64,000 bases of DNA from Fen-1308 sp035319125 (GCA_035319125.1 DATHDG010000014.1:186001-250000), one strand, 5' to 3'. Positions 35,387 to 44,115 are shown, counted from the first letter of the stretch. Program-made: numbers and translations. The notes: generated from the sequence alone by a model not told the origin.

Positions 35387-35767
35387 TTACCATTTGAAGG
35401 CTTCCTTTTTCCAAGCGTAAACGTAACCAATTAATAGAACGACGATAAAGAGCAACATTTCCACCAATGCGTACAGACCGATATTGTCGAACACAAGCGC
35501 CCATGGATAGAGGAATACTGCTTCAACGTCGAATACCACGAACAGCATTGCGATGATATAGAACTTGATGCTGAACCGCTCCCTTGTTTCGCCTACAGGA
35601 GGATTACCGGATTCGTAGATGTACAGTTTTTCTTTATAAGGCTTCTTTAAACGAAAGATACTGCCGACAAGAAGAACAACTACTGAAAACAAAATAGAAA
35701 TTATCATGATGATCATGATCGGCAAATACTCGTATGGGACGTATGAACCTGGTATTTGCATATTCAT
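35387..35767 (-). CDS. nuoA: NADH-quinone oxidoreductase subunit A
   Basis: A 126-residue subunit with three membrane helices. It shows YESGNPPVGETRERFSIKFYIIAMLFVVFDVEAVFLYPWA, the conserved TM1-TM2 loop and the acidic residues of the second helix. It is the first gene of the operon. A promoter-like pair lies 30-60 bases upstream. GGGAG lies shortly before the ATG. Confidence 0.95.
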   Translation of the reverse strand: MNMQIPGSYVPYEYLPIMIIMIISILFSVVVLLVGSIFRLKKPYKEKLYIYESGNPPVGETRERFSIKFYIIAMLFVVFDVEAVFLYPWALVFDNIGLYALVEMLLFIVVLLIGYVYAWKKEAFKW

Positions 35768-35796
35768 TGTCTCCCAGTAGCGCGCAAACTGTGCTT

Positions 35797-35826
35797 ATAA
35801 TGCTGGCTCAGCAGGCAAAAAGTCAA
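35797..35826 (-). promoter_or_regulatory. Probable sigma70 promoter of the nuo operon
   Basis: On the minus strand TTGACT (35821-35826) is followed after 18 bases by CATTAT (35797-35802). The predicted start near 35790 leaves a leader of about 23 bases to the nuoA ATG. The rest of the gap to the motB gene (35827-35959) shows no further feature. Confidence 0.6.
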
Positions 35827-35959
35827 GAGAAACGGGGTCAAAATTGATTTGAATTAATTATAAGAATATAAAAATGATATGACTATACGTATCTTCACTT
35901 TGAATTATACGCGGAATCACACAAAGATTTTCAAACGGTTAGGCTTAATTTGACTTTCG

Positions 35960-36976
35960 TTATCGGTCGAGTCCCGGGAAGATTGAAGGGCGCACATCTA
36001 TAGGTTTATCCGGTTTTATCCCGGTATCGATGATTTTTTTCCTGTCTTTGTCAGTCATGCTTGTGTGTGCATCCTGCTGCTGGTTCGTCTTAGCTACAGA
36101 TGGCTCAACAACTGCAGGTTGCTGCGGTTTTGGTTCAGCCGCAGGAGGGACTATAGTCGGTTGAGGAATATCTGCTTTCTCCGAAGGTCCGGCCGCAGAC
36201 TGAGAATTCGCGGTCTGAGCTGCGGGCTTCGGTCGCGCAGAAAGCAGGATAATGCTAATCCTGCGGTTTCTCAAGTCAGAAGGATCTTCTTTTATCAATG
36301 GCTCCGTATCGGCATAGCCAACTACTCTGGCGACTCTGTTAGGGTCAATTCCGTCGCGCTCGAGCTCCTTTCTGGCCGACGATGCTCTTGCAGTGGAAAG
36401 TTCCCAGTTGGTTTCTCCGGACTTCTTGAAAGGTGATGCATCTGTGTGTCCTTCAACTGCAATCCTGCCCTGATAATCCTTGATGTTTTCCGAAACTACT
36501 TTTATAATCTGACGACATTTCTCATTCGGTTCGGCACTGCCGGATGGAAACATTGGTCTCCCTTCAAGATCGACCAGCTGAATCCGCACACCGCCATCGA
36601 CTATATCAAGAATAACCTGGTCCTTAAGGCTTTTCAATTGCTCCTCTATTGCGGCTTTCAACTTGTCCTTGACGTCTTCAACACTCATTTCTCCGGTGAC
36701 GACTTCGGCTGTGGATGTCTTGACCTCGCTCTTGATACTGGAAGACTGTTCCATAAAAGAACGCCCACCTTGCTGGAAGACATTAAAATTACGGAAATAG
36801 TCAGCCAGTACGGCTCTCTTTTCAGGTGTTACCATCGAGATAAGCCACAGCAGAAGAAAAAAAGCCATCATAGCGGTCACGAAATCGGCATAGGCTACCT
36901 TCCAACTGCCGCCATGATGTCCGCCGTGGCTCTTCTTAACCTTTCTGATGATTATTGTTTTAGACTTATCGGCCAT
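35960..36976 (-). CDS. motB: Flagellar motor stator protein MotB
   Basis: A 338-residue stator subunit. It has a basic N-terminus (IIIRKVKKSHGGHHGGSWKVAYADFVTAMMAFFLLLWLISM), in which the Asp of YADF is the ion-binding residue of the single membrane helix. The OmpA/MotB peptidoglycan-binding domain follows (VEGHTDASPFKKSGETNWELSTARASSARKELERDGIDPNRVARVVGYADTEPL). A Pro/Ala/Gln-rich C-terminal tail of about 90 residues lies beyond it, which is longer than usual. It resembles proton-type MotB. The partner motA lies just upstream in the same operon. Confidence 0.93.
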   Translation of the reverse strand: MADKSKTIIIRKVKKSHGGHHGGSWKVAYADFVTAMMAFFLLLWLISMVTPEKRAVLADYFRNFNVFQQGGRSFMEQSSSIKSEVKTSTAEVVTGEMSVEDVKDKLKAAIEEQLKSLKDQVILDIVDGGVRIQLVDLEGRPMFPSGSAEPNEKCRQIIKVVSENIKDYQGRIAVEGHTDASPFKKSGETNWELSTARASSARKELERDGIDPNRVARVVGYADTEPLIKEDPSDLRNRRISIILLSARPKPAAQTANSQSAAGPSEKADIPQPTIVPPAAEPKPQQPAVVEPSVAKTNQQQDAHTSMTDKDRKKIIDTGIKPDKPIDVRPSIFPGLDR

Positions 36977-36994
36977 TTAAAACTTAGCGTCCGG

Positions 36995-37852
36995 CTATTT
37001 CTTCATAGCGCGCAACGTTTCCTCAACTTCGACGAATGCAGGTTTGCAATGGCCCGGAATTGCGCGTCTGGCAAATTCCACGGCAATCTGAGGAGCTGCG
37101 CCTCCGATGAACGAAACAAGGCCCACTTTCAGAACTGTCAGATATTCTTTGTCTTCGTTGACGATTGTTTCAAGGTTTCTGGAAAGGGGCGCAGAGAATC
37201 CGTATGAAAGCAGTATTCCAAGAAATGTTCCTACTAGAGCGGCCCCGATACTATGGCCGAGGACTTCCGGCGGCTCTTTCATTTTCCCCATAGTAAGCAC
37301 AACGCCGAGGACAGCGGCAACGATACCAAGACCCGGCAGCGAATCAGCTACATTGGCGAGACTCTTGGACGGCGCCATTCCTTCTTCATGGTGCGTATCC
37401 AGTTCGTTGTCAAGCATGGTTTCGAGTTCATATGATGAGATGCTGGTCGTCATGACGGTGCGGAGAGTGTCTGTTACCAGGTTAACAGCATGGTGATTTT
37501 TCAAAAACTTCGGATGAGAGCCGAATATCTTACTTTCTTCCGGACTGTCAACATCTGCCTCAATTGATACCAACCCTTCTTTCCTTATTTTGGAGAAGAT
37601 TTCATTGAGCATGACAAGAGCGTCCAAATAATCTGCCTTTGAATAGCCTTTGTTGGTGAGAGCACGGATGATGCTTTTCATGATATCTTTTATAACTTTG
37701 AGCGGAGATGCAATTATCAGGGAACCGACAGCCGCACCACCTATAATAACGAGTTCAGCAGGCTGGACCAATACCGAGAGATTGCCATGCTCCATCAGGT
37801 AGCCGCCGATGACGCTGAGGAGAACTATTATTGACCCTATTATTACAAACAT
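36995..37852 (-). CDS. motA: Flagellar motor stator protein MotA
   Basis: A 285-residue stator subunit with four membrane helices. The N-terminus IIGSIIVLLSVIGGYLMEHGNLSVLVQPAELVIIGGAAVGSLI and the cytoplasmic loop with charged residues for FliG contact (DNELDTHHEEGMAPSKSLANVADSLPGLGIVAAVLGVVLTMGKM) are typical. A conserved Pro sits in the PGLGIVAAVLGVV helix. It forms the ion channel with MotB, which follows 18 bases downstream. Confidence 0.94.
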   Translation of the reverse strand: MFVIIGSIIVLLSVIGGYLMEHGNLSVLVQPAELVIIGGAAVGSLIIASPLKVIKDIMKSIIRALTNKGYSKADYLDALVMLNEIFSKIRKEGLVSIEADVDSPEESKIFGSHPKFLKNHHAVNLVTDTLRTVMTTSISSYELETMLDNELDTHHEEGMAPSKSLANVADSLPGLGIVAAVLGVVLTMGKMKEPPEVLGHSIGAALVGTFLGILLSYGFSAPLSRNLETIVNEDKEYLTVLKVGLVSFIGGAAPQIAVEFARRAIPGHCKPAFVEVEETLRAMKK

Positions 37853-37866
37853 AGTGTCTTAAAAAC

Positions 37867-38397
37867 TTACCCCCGTTTTCTACGTAATATGTTCCGCTGT
37901 GTTTTAAACACCAGTTTTACGATCTCATCTCTTATTTCGTCGTCAATGGCCACAAACTTTACAGCAGTATGATAGTAATCGGCGGCAGCCCGCACGTTTA
38001 CGACTTCTCCATAGACATACAACAGGTTTGACGGAAGCGAAGGCAGCATGATTTTCATTTCCAAGAGATCGCCGACTTTATATTCATCACTTGAGTCAAA
38101 GCAGAGTCCGCCGCCGCTGACGTTTATTTTTTTCTGAGGCATCAACTGAGCCTTGTCTTCGCGTGATGAGAGTGCAGCAAGCACTGCGTCCAGTTTCGAG
38201 TTAAGCATTTTCAGCCATTCAGCAAGGATGATATCCTCAACATCTGGCGGGGTCGGGAAATTAGGCAATCTTGTTTCGCCCACGAAAATTGATCTGATGT
38301 TATTTTTTTCATCAGGCTGGACCAGACGCACTTCAAAGGGGATCACCACATCAACACGGGAGAATTCCCGCAGATTCTTTTCGCTGTAATCAGTCAT
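37867..38397 (-). CDS. PilZ domain protein
   Basis: A 176-residue protein with a C-terminal PilZ-like domain: the N-terminal REFSRVDVVIPFEVRLV contains an RxxxR-like arginine, and INVSGGGLCFDSSDEYKVGDLLEMKIML matches the [D/N]xSxxG c-di-GMP site. The order PilZ, MotA, MotB on one strand suggests that it couples c-di-GMP to motor function, much as YcgR does. About 40 residues separate the Arg from the NxSGGG motif, wider than in standard PilZ, so binding is plausible but not certain. An intervening segment (DVEDIILAEWLKMLNSKLDAVLAAL) is helical. Confidence 0.78.
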   Translation of the reverse strand: MTDYSEKNLREFSRVDVVIPFEVRLVQPDEKNNIRSIFVGETRLPNFPTPPDVEDIILAEWLKMLNSKLDAVLAALSSREDKAQLMPQKKINVSGGGLCFDSSDEYKVGDLLEMKIMLPSLPSNLLYVYGEVVNVRAAADYYHTAVKFVAIDDEIRDEIVKLVFKTQRNILRRKRG

Positions 38398-38452
38398 AGC
38401 GCTCCTTTCTATTATAACACTTCATCATCGTGATAAATTCGCATAATCCTTT

Positions 38453-39103
38453 CTATCTCAATGAGGAAGGGGCAAATACTATCTCGACTCTGCGGTTCTT
38501 GGCACGACCGTCTTCAGTGGAATTGGAAACAAGCGGCCTGTACTCGCCATATCCGGCAACTATAAACCTGTTAGGATCAATGCCCTGTCCGATCAGGGAT
38601 GATAAAACGCTTGAAGCCCTGGCTGTTGAAAGCTCCCAATTGGATTTGTATTTAGGGCCTGATGCCGGCACATCGTCTGTGTGGCCTTCGATGACAATGC
38701 GGCCGGGATTCTTATTAAGTATTCCGGCTAAAGATGACAGAGCAGTTGCAATCTTTTCATTGATCTCTGCGGAGCCGGATGAGAATGCCGTATCGTTTGA
38801 AAGCGTTACGACCAAACCGCGCGGATCACTTTTTACTGAAACGCCCTCGATGTTGCCGAGACTTTTTCGAATTTCATCCAGAATCGGCTTTTTGCCATCT
38901 TCAACCCCGGCAACCGGTTTTTCGATAACATTGAAAGCCTGCCGGAGAGATGTCGAAAACTGTCCGACCTTCTCTTTGTCTACAGTCGACAATGCATAGA
39001 GCGCTGCAAAAAAAGTGAACATCAGAGTCAGAAAATCTGAATACGATATCAACCATCTGTCAAGATGGTCGTGATCGTCTTCAAGTCGCTTTCGCTTTCT
39101 CAT
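38453..39103 (-). CDS. motD: Second MotB-type stator protein (MotD/PomB-like)
   Basis: A 216-residue MotB-family protein. It has a charged N-terminus (MRKRKRLEDDHDHLDRWLISYSDFLTLMFTFFAALYALS), with the ion-binding Asp in SYSDF, and an OmpA-like domain (RIVIEGHTDDVPASGPKYKSNWELSTARASSVLSSLIGQGIDPNRFIVAGYGEYRPL). The YSDFLTLMF helix is closer to MotD/PomB than to classical MotB, so a different ion or condition is possible. It overlaps the second motA by 4 bases. The gene symbol is by resemblance only. Confidence 0.88.
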   Translation of the reverse strand: MRKRKRLEDDHDHLDRWLISYSDFLTLMFTFFAALYALSTVDKEKVGQFSTSLRQAFNVIEKPVAGVEDGKKPILDEIRKSLGNIEGVSVKSDPRGLVVTLSNDTAFSSGSAEINEKIATALSSLAGILNKNPGRIVIEGHTDDVPASGPKYKSNWELSTARASSVLSSLIGQGIDPNRFIVAGYGEYRPLVSNSTEDGRAKNRRVEIVFAPSSLR

Positions 39104-39861
39104 GCGTTGCTGATCGGGAGGTCTTCAAGAAATGCGTTCAGTTTGGCTCTTAGAAAATACGGATTAACACCGCTTTCCACCCCGAGCACACCTTCGACTA
39201 TCAGATCCATCATATATATATCTTCATTCATTCTGCTAATTATTCTTTTGGCTATTGGAAGGAGGACGAGGTTGGCGGAACCTACGCCATAGATTGTCGC
39301 TACGAACGCTACCGATATTCCCGATCCTATTTTAGAAGGATCAGCTACATTGTTCATTACCTGGATAAGCCCGAGAACAGCCCCTAGTATCCCAATTGTA
39401 GGAGCATAGCCTCCAGCGGTTTCAAAGACCTTTGCTGACCGTCTCATTGCGGTCTCGAAAGTAGAGATTTCCTGTTCGAGAATGTCACGTATCATTTTTG
39501 GCGGCATCCCGTCTACCACAAGGTTAAGGCCCTTTTTTAGAAAAGCGTTCTGAATTTCCATGATCTGCGGCTGTAACGCAATGAGACCCATACGCCTGGC
39601 CTGGACTAAAATATTGACTGAATCCTCTATGATATGGTTCGGGTTGAAATCCTTCTTCGAGAATACCATTTTCAGCGATGAGACAGCTTTAAGAAGATCC
39701 TTGAGAGGATAACTGAGCATCGTAGCGCCCAATGTGCCACCCAGAACAATAAAAGCTGCAGCAGCTTGAACCAAATGGGATGTTGTGCCGCCTTCGATTA
39801 CATTGCCTATGATTATGGCCGCGGCCCCTACGATCAGTCCCAATACAGCTATTAGATCCAT
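39100..39861 (-). CDS. motC: Second MotA-type stator protein (MotC/PomA-like)
   Basis: A 253-residue MotA-family subunit. It shows MDLIAVLGLIVGAAAIIIGNVIEGGTTSHLVQAAAAFIVLGGTLGATMLSYP and FETAGGYAPTIGILGAVLGLIQVMNNVADPSKIGSGISVAFVATIYGVGSANLVLLPIAKRI, which fit the PomA/MotC branch. ATG 39861 matches the family start; an upstream in-frame extension to 39975 has no similarity and is dropped. GGAAGG lies about 11 bases upstream. It is first in the five-gene minus-strand motor cluster. Confidence 0.9.
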   Translation of the reverse strand: MDLIAVLGLIVGAAAIIIGNVIEGGTTSHLVQAAAAFIVLGGTLGATMLSYPLKDLLKAVSSLKMVFSKKDFNPNHIIEDSVNILVQARRMGLIALQPQIMEIQNAFLKKGLNLVVDGMPPKMIRDILEQEISTFETAMRRSAKVFETAGGYAPTIGILGAVLGLIQVMNNVADPSKIGSGISVAFVATIYGVGSANLVLLPIAKRIISRMNEDIYMMDLIVEGVLGVESGVNPYFLRAKLNAFLEDLPISNA

Positions 39862-39979
39862 AGGATGACCAGCCTTCCGGAAACAATAACTTGCCCGGAA
39901 TTCCGAGCATCTGAGGCGAGCAAAAGACAAGAAGTCGACATTTCTCATTATAAGAATTATAGGGTCTTTAATCAAGTTG

Positions 39980-40040
39980 CGATAATGTATATTATCGTGG
40001 AAAAAAGGAAGTAGTTTAATGTGTTACAACCGTCAACACA
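39980..40040. repeat. Two inverted repeats in a divergent intergenic region
   Basis: CGATAAT-GTAT-ATTATCG (39980-39997) is a perfect 7-bp inverted repeat. TGTGTT and AACACA (40020-40040) form a second, 6 bp with a 9-base loop. Both lie in the 297-bp gap between the divergent motC-like and HD-GYP genes. They could be operators, but no regulator can be assigned. The only other element seen in the gap is the promoter at 40064. Confidence 0.35.
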
Positions 40041-40063
40041 TTTATGTAAATATACTGGAAATC

Positions 40064-40092
40064 TTGCAAAATCACAATTATTCAATCATAAT
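40064..40092 (+). promoter_or_regulatory. Probable sigma70 promoter of the HD-GYP gene
   Basis: TTGCAA (40064-40069), a 17-base spacer and CATAAT (40087-40092). The predicted start is about 60 bases before ATG 40159. Confidence 0.5.
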
Positions 40093-40158
40093 TAATTTAA
40101 AGACGATGGACTAATCAGCAGAATCATCTCAGGTTTGTTTTATACCGGATTAGGGCGC

Positions 40159-41397
40159 ATGACGACAAAATATAGGACCATAGACAGACGAGGATATATT
40201 CCCTTTGCTTCCAACAAGCTTATTATAGGGACTAGATTGCCTTTTGATGTCCTTATGAAGGAGGGGGGTATATTCAGGACACTTTTCAGGTCCGGCGCCG
40301 AATATACAAAACTTAGCCAGGAGTTCTTGGTAGATCGTGGGATTAATGAGCTTTACATAGTTGACGAGGATAAGGCATCGCTCGATGCATATATGGCTCG
40401 TGGCATGGATGATGGTGCATCAGTGCTTGACAGCCAGAAGGCGTTCAAAGACTATACATTCCGTAAAGAGCACTATCATCAGATTGAAAAGGGCATGCTG
40501 CTTTCAGGAACTTCAGTGCCGTTCTGCGTCTTCACCATGAAGAATTATGCGTATTCGCTTGTTCTTCACGCAAGCAAGGATCTGCCTGCGGTTATCGACG
40601 ACAAAGTCGCCTCCATTCCAGGCGATGTGATGATACAGGCATCAGACCTTCCCCTTTATAACGAATATCTTAACTCCATTCTGAAGTCGGACAGCATTAA
40701 AGGTACGGATATTGAACGTCTGAGGGCTTTTGCAATAAAGGAGAATTCAAAAATAATCATTAAGGGCCTGCTTGAAGATCCGAGAAGCGGCGCCCACGTG
40801 AAAGACGCCCAAAATGCAGTAAACAATATGATCGATTCAATTACAGCAAATAAAGATACGATACATGATCTTCTGTCTCTCCGATGCTTTGATTATTACA
40901 CTTATACTCATTCAGTTAATGTCGCTGTCCTGTCTATCGGCCTTGGGGTTGCTGTCGATATGAAAAGAGATGAAATAGAAAAGCTCGGCATTGGAGCGCT
41001 GCTCCACGACATCGGGAAGAGCGCAGTGCCTGCTGGGATATTAAATAAGCAAGGCAAGTTGGACGATCGAGAATTTCTGATAATGCAAAGCCATGTCTAC
41101 GAGGGTGAAAAGCTTCTGAAGAATAACCGGCGAATTCCTGCGGAATCGCTGACTGCAGTTACTCAGCATCACGAGAAGATAAGCGGGCGAGGATACCCTG
41201 CCAGGCTTTCCGAAAAGGACATCGCGCTTTTCGGACGGATCGCCGCTATTGCTGATTGTTATGATGCTTTGACGACTGCGAGACCATACAAGCCGGCTTT
41301 TACTCCCTTTTATGCGCTCGCCAATATTTCCAAAGAGACGGGTAATTACGACCCGGATCTGCTTAAGGTTTTTATAAAAATGCTTGGAAAGGTCTGA
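40159..41397 (+). CDS. HD-GYP domain cyclic-di-GMP phosphodiesterase
   Basis: A 412-residue protein. The C-terminal 190 residues form an HD-GYP domain: LLHDIGKSAVPAGILNKQGKL, then FLIMQSHVYEGEKLL, TAVTQHHEKISGRGYPARL with the GYP motif, and IADCYDALTTARPYK. These enzymes hydrolyse c-di-GMP. The N-terminal 200 residues are a sensor-like region without a recognised domain (IPFASNKLIIGTRLPFDVLMKEGGIF). It is divergent from the stator/PilZ cluster, so motility control is plausible. ATG 40159 is preferred over TTG 40135. rarA starts two bases after its stop. Confidence 0.88.
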   Translation: MTTKYRTIDRRGYIPFASNKLIIGTRLPFDVLMKEGGIFRTLFRSGAEYTKLSQEFLVDRGINELYIVDEDKASLDAYMARGMDDGASVLDSQKAFKDYTFRKEHYHQIEKGMLLSGTSVPFCVFTMKNYAYSLVLHASKDLPAVIDDKVASIPGDVMIQASDLPLYNEYLNSILKSDSIKGTDIERLRAFAIKENSKIIIKGLLEDPRSGAHVKDAQNAVNNMIDSITANKDTIHDLLSLRCFDYYTYTHSVNVAVLSIGLGVAVDMKRDEIEKLGIGALLHDIGKSAVPAGILNKQGKLDDREFLIMQSHVYEGEKLLKNNRRIPAESLTAVTQHHEKISGRGYPARLSEKDIALFGRIAAIADCYDALTTARPYKPAFTPFYALANISKETGNYDPDLLKVFIKMLGKV

Positions 41398-41399
41398 CG

Positions 41400-42659
41400 A
41401 TGGACCTATTCGATACCGGCTCCGATGTTCCTCAGGAAGTAGGGCATTCGAAACCGGAACCTCTTGCTTATCGCATGGCGCCGCGTACACTTGATGAATA
41501 CGCAGGTCAGGACCACGTCATAGGTCATGGGAAATTACTTAGGCGAGCGATCGAGGCCGATCGCATTAGCTCTGTAATTCTCTATGGGCCGCCAGGCACC
41601 GGCAAAACAGCACTCGCCAGGATTATTGCTGCCCGGACCAAATCCCGCTTTGAATGGCTGAATGCGGCTACTGCCGGCCTTGAGGAGCTGCGTAAAGTCA
41701 TTCAGACAGCGAAGTCAAGAAAAGCTCGGAGATTAGGCACAATTTTATTTCTTGATGAAATACATCGATTTAATAAACTTCAACAGGATGCGTTGCTGCC
41801 AGATGTTGAAGAAGGGAATATAATATTAGTAGCTGCAACAGTTGAAAATCCATTTTTCTACGTCAATTCAGCCCTTCTTTCCAGGAGCCAGGTCTTCGAA
41901 CTGAAACCTCTGTCGAGCGAGAATATACGTGACATTATGAAACGTGCTCTTTCTGATCCTGAGCGAGGTCTTGGAACGATGAATATCGTAGCAGATGAGG
42001 ATGCTTTGGCTCATCTGGCGAAGATGTCGGATGGCGACGGACGCAGAGCACTTTCAGCTCTGGAAATAGCAGCACTTACGACGGAGCCCGATGCAAATGG
42101 AATTGTAACCATAAATCTTCAAGTTGCAGAAGAATCGATCCAGAAGAAGGCGGTGGTCTACGATAAAAAAGGTGATCAGCATTATGACACAATTTCTGCT
42201 TTTATCAAGAGCATGCGCGGTTCTGATCCCGATGCAACTGTTTATTATCTCGCAAAGATGGTTTATGCAGGCGAAGACCCCAGGTTTATCGCCCGCAGGA
42301 TAGTGATATGTGCGTCTGAGGATGTCGGAAATGCCGATCCGATGGCGCTGATAGTTGCCGTTTCAGCGCTTCGAGCGGTGGAATTCATAGGAATGCCTGA
42401 GGCGAGGATTCCTCTAGCCCAAGCCGCATTGTACGTATCCCTTGCGCCCAAGAGCAATGCGGCTTACAGGGCGATCGAAGCTGCGCTTGAGGATGTGAAA
42501 AGCGAAGAGACAATGGCGGTGCCGGATCATCTTAAAGACAGCAGCTACTCAGGCGCCAAGAAACTCGGACATGGCGGGGGGTATAAATATCCACACGCCT
42601 ATGGCGGACATGTAGAGCAGGAATACTTGCCGAAGAAAAAGAAATACTATTCTCCGTAG
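41400..42659 (+). CDS. rarA: Replication-associated recombination protein A
   Basis: A 419-residue AAA+ ATPase of the RarA/MgsA/WRNIP1 family, acting at stalled forks. It shows APRTLDEYAGQDHVIGHGK, Walker A GPPGTGKTALARIIA, the Walker B region TILFLDEIHRFNKLQQDALLPDVEEGNIILVAATVENP, and the sensor segment SRSQVFELKPL. The C-terminal oligomerisation part includes QHYDTISAFIKSMRGSDPDATVYYLAKMVYAGEDPRFIARRIVI and the terminal GGGYKYPHAYGGH segment. It is two bases after the HD-GYP stop. Confidence 0.95.
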   Translation: MDLFDTGSDVPQEVGHSKPEPLAYRMAPRTLDEYAGQDHVIGHGKLLRRAIEADRISSVILYGPPGTGKTALARIIAARTKSRFEWLNAATAGLEELRKVIQTAKSRKARRLGTILFLDEIHRFNKLQQDALLPDVEEGNIILVAATVENPFFYVNSALLSRSQVFELKPLSSENIRDIMKRALSDPERGLGTMNIVADEDALAHLAKMSDGDGRRALSALEIAALTTEPDANGIVTINLQVAEESIQKKAVVYDKKGDQHYDTISAFIKSMRGSDPDATVYYLAKMVYAGEDPRFIARRIVICASEDVGNADPMALIVAVSALRAVEFIGMPEARIPLAQAALYVSLAPKSNAAYRAIEAALEDVKSEETMAVPDHLKDSSYSGAKKLGHGGGYKYPHAYGGHVEQEYLPKKKKYYSP

Positions 42660-42669
42660 CCCGTAATTA

Positions 42670-43962
42670 TCAGTGCCTGAACGCCCTCTGGCCGGTGTAT
42701 ACCATTGTTACCTGCGGATTTGCCTCGTTGCAGGCTTCTATTGATTCGAAATCGCGCTCCGAGCCGCCAGGATTCACTATAGCTCGTACGCCTTCTTTGA
42801 TTCCGACATCCACGCCATCACGGAACGGGAAGAAGGCATCGGATACCATTGTAGAGCCGATCAAGCCGCCTTTGTCTTTCTTTGTCTGCTGGTCGATTTC
42901 TTTCAGCGCTGCTATATCGCGCTTGCCTTGGGCTGCTTCTAGCTCAAACGTTTTATAGGGCACTCCATATTTTTTAAAACAAAGCGCATCGGCATATTTC
43001 GTGTAAGCCTTGAAAACTGCTATTTCAGCCACTCCTACGCGGTCCTGCTCGCCGGTGCCTATGCCTGCGGTCACGCCATCCTTCACATAGATTACGGAAT
43101 TCGAAGTGATGCCCTGCTCAACATTCCAGCCGAAGAGCATGTCATCGAACTCCGCATCGGTAGGTTGTCTGGCGATTGAATATTCCTTGCCTTTGTAAAC
43201 GGTTTTGGCCGGCAGAAAATCAGCCCTGCTTCTGATACGGTTGACAGGAGACTGCTGCACAATAAAGCCGCCGTCTATAAGCGATTTGAAATCCACAAAT
43301 CTTGTCGAGCGGTATTTTTCGAGTTTCGCGATAGCATCGATGCGAACGATGCGCAGGTTCTTTCTTTTGGCGAGTATCTCAAACACTCCGTCTTCGTATG
43401 CAGGTGCGCCGACAACTTCGAGATAATTCGCGTTCACCATCTCGGCAGCGGTCTTGTCCATAGGGCGGTTCACGACAAGGCATCCTCCGAATGCTGCGAT
43501 GCGATCAGCCATATTTGCCTTTTCGTAGGCATCAGCAACATTCTTACCGTATGCCACTCCGCAGGGGTTGTTGTGCTTCATGATGGCGGCGGCAGGGCGA
43601 TCCCCAAGGAATTTGAGGATATTGAGGGCGTTGTCCAGATCCGTAAGGTTCGTCTTGCCAGGATGTTTGCCCGCCTGGAGCATGTCTTCCTCCGTGATGC
43701 GGCTGACCAGGCCGTTTCCCGGTTCTATGAATTTACAGCGGCCGAGAGTAAGATTGCCGTTAGTAAGCTCATAAAGGGCTGCCTGCTGGTCAGGGTTCTC
43801 TCCGTAACGCAGTCCTTTTTCTATAAGCTCGCCGGTTTTATCATCGGCTATCTTCCATGCCCTTTTACGATAAAGAAGCGCCTGCCCTCCAAAGCTGATT
43901 GTTATCTGATCAGGGAAATCGTCGTCCATGATTGTCTTATACATCTTTTTCAGGTCGGCCAT
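42670..43962 (-). CDS. purH: Stand-alone AICAR formyltransferase (PurH C-terminal type)
   Basis: A 430-residue protein that corresponds only to the transformylase part of PurH. It adds the formyl group to AICAR in the second last step of purine synthesis. It shows LRYGENPDQQAALYEL, the catalytic KHNNPCGVAYG, the GWNVEQGITSNSVIYVKDG segment, SDAFFPFRDGVDVGIKEGVRAIVNPGGS, and MVYTGQRAFRH. The N-terminal IMP-cyclohydrolase (MGS-fold) domain of bifunctional PurH is absent. ATG 43962 has GGAGGAG directly upstream; the ORF can be extended to 44088, but without family similarity. A separate IMP cyclohydrolase should exist elsewhere. It is convergent with rarA, with 10 bases between. Confidence 0.9.
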   Translation of the reverse strand: MADLKKMYKTIMDDDFPDQITISFGGQALLYRKRAWKIADDKTGELIEKGLRYGENPDQQAALYELTNGNLTLGRCKFIEPGNGLVSRITEEDMLQAGKHPGKTNLTDLDNALNILKFLGDRPAAAIMKHNNPCGVAYGKNVADAYEKANMADRIAAFGGCLVVNRPMDKTAAEMVNANYLEVVGAPAYEDGVFEILAKRKNLRIVRIDAIAKLEKYRSTRFVDFKSLIDGGFIVQQSPVNRIRSRADFLPAKTVYKGKEYSIARQPTDAEFDDMLFGWNVEQGITSNSVIYVKDGVTAGIGTGEQDRVGVAEIAVFKAYTKYADALCFKKYGVPYKTFELEAAQGKRDIAALKEIDQQTKKDKGGLIGSTMVSDAFFPFRDGVDVGIKEGVRAIVNPGGSERDFESIEACNEANPQVTMVYTGQRAFRH

Positions 43963-44115
43963 GTCTCCTCCGCAATAGGTCAGTTTGATAAAATTGAGTC
44001 CGGCGAAATAACAGTCCGTGCATGTAGCCGGACCGATTGCAATGTAATTATACAGGAGGCCACCCCGGATACGGAAGAGCTTGACCATCCTTGTTCTGGC
44101 GCAATAAAATTAAAG

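Noticed and set aside
43573..44115. N-terminal extension of the ferredoxin-type gene
   Set aside because: The extension is antisense to the AICAR transformylase. Cys-rich sequence begins only at 44116.
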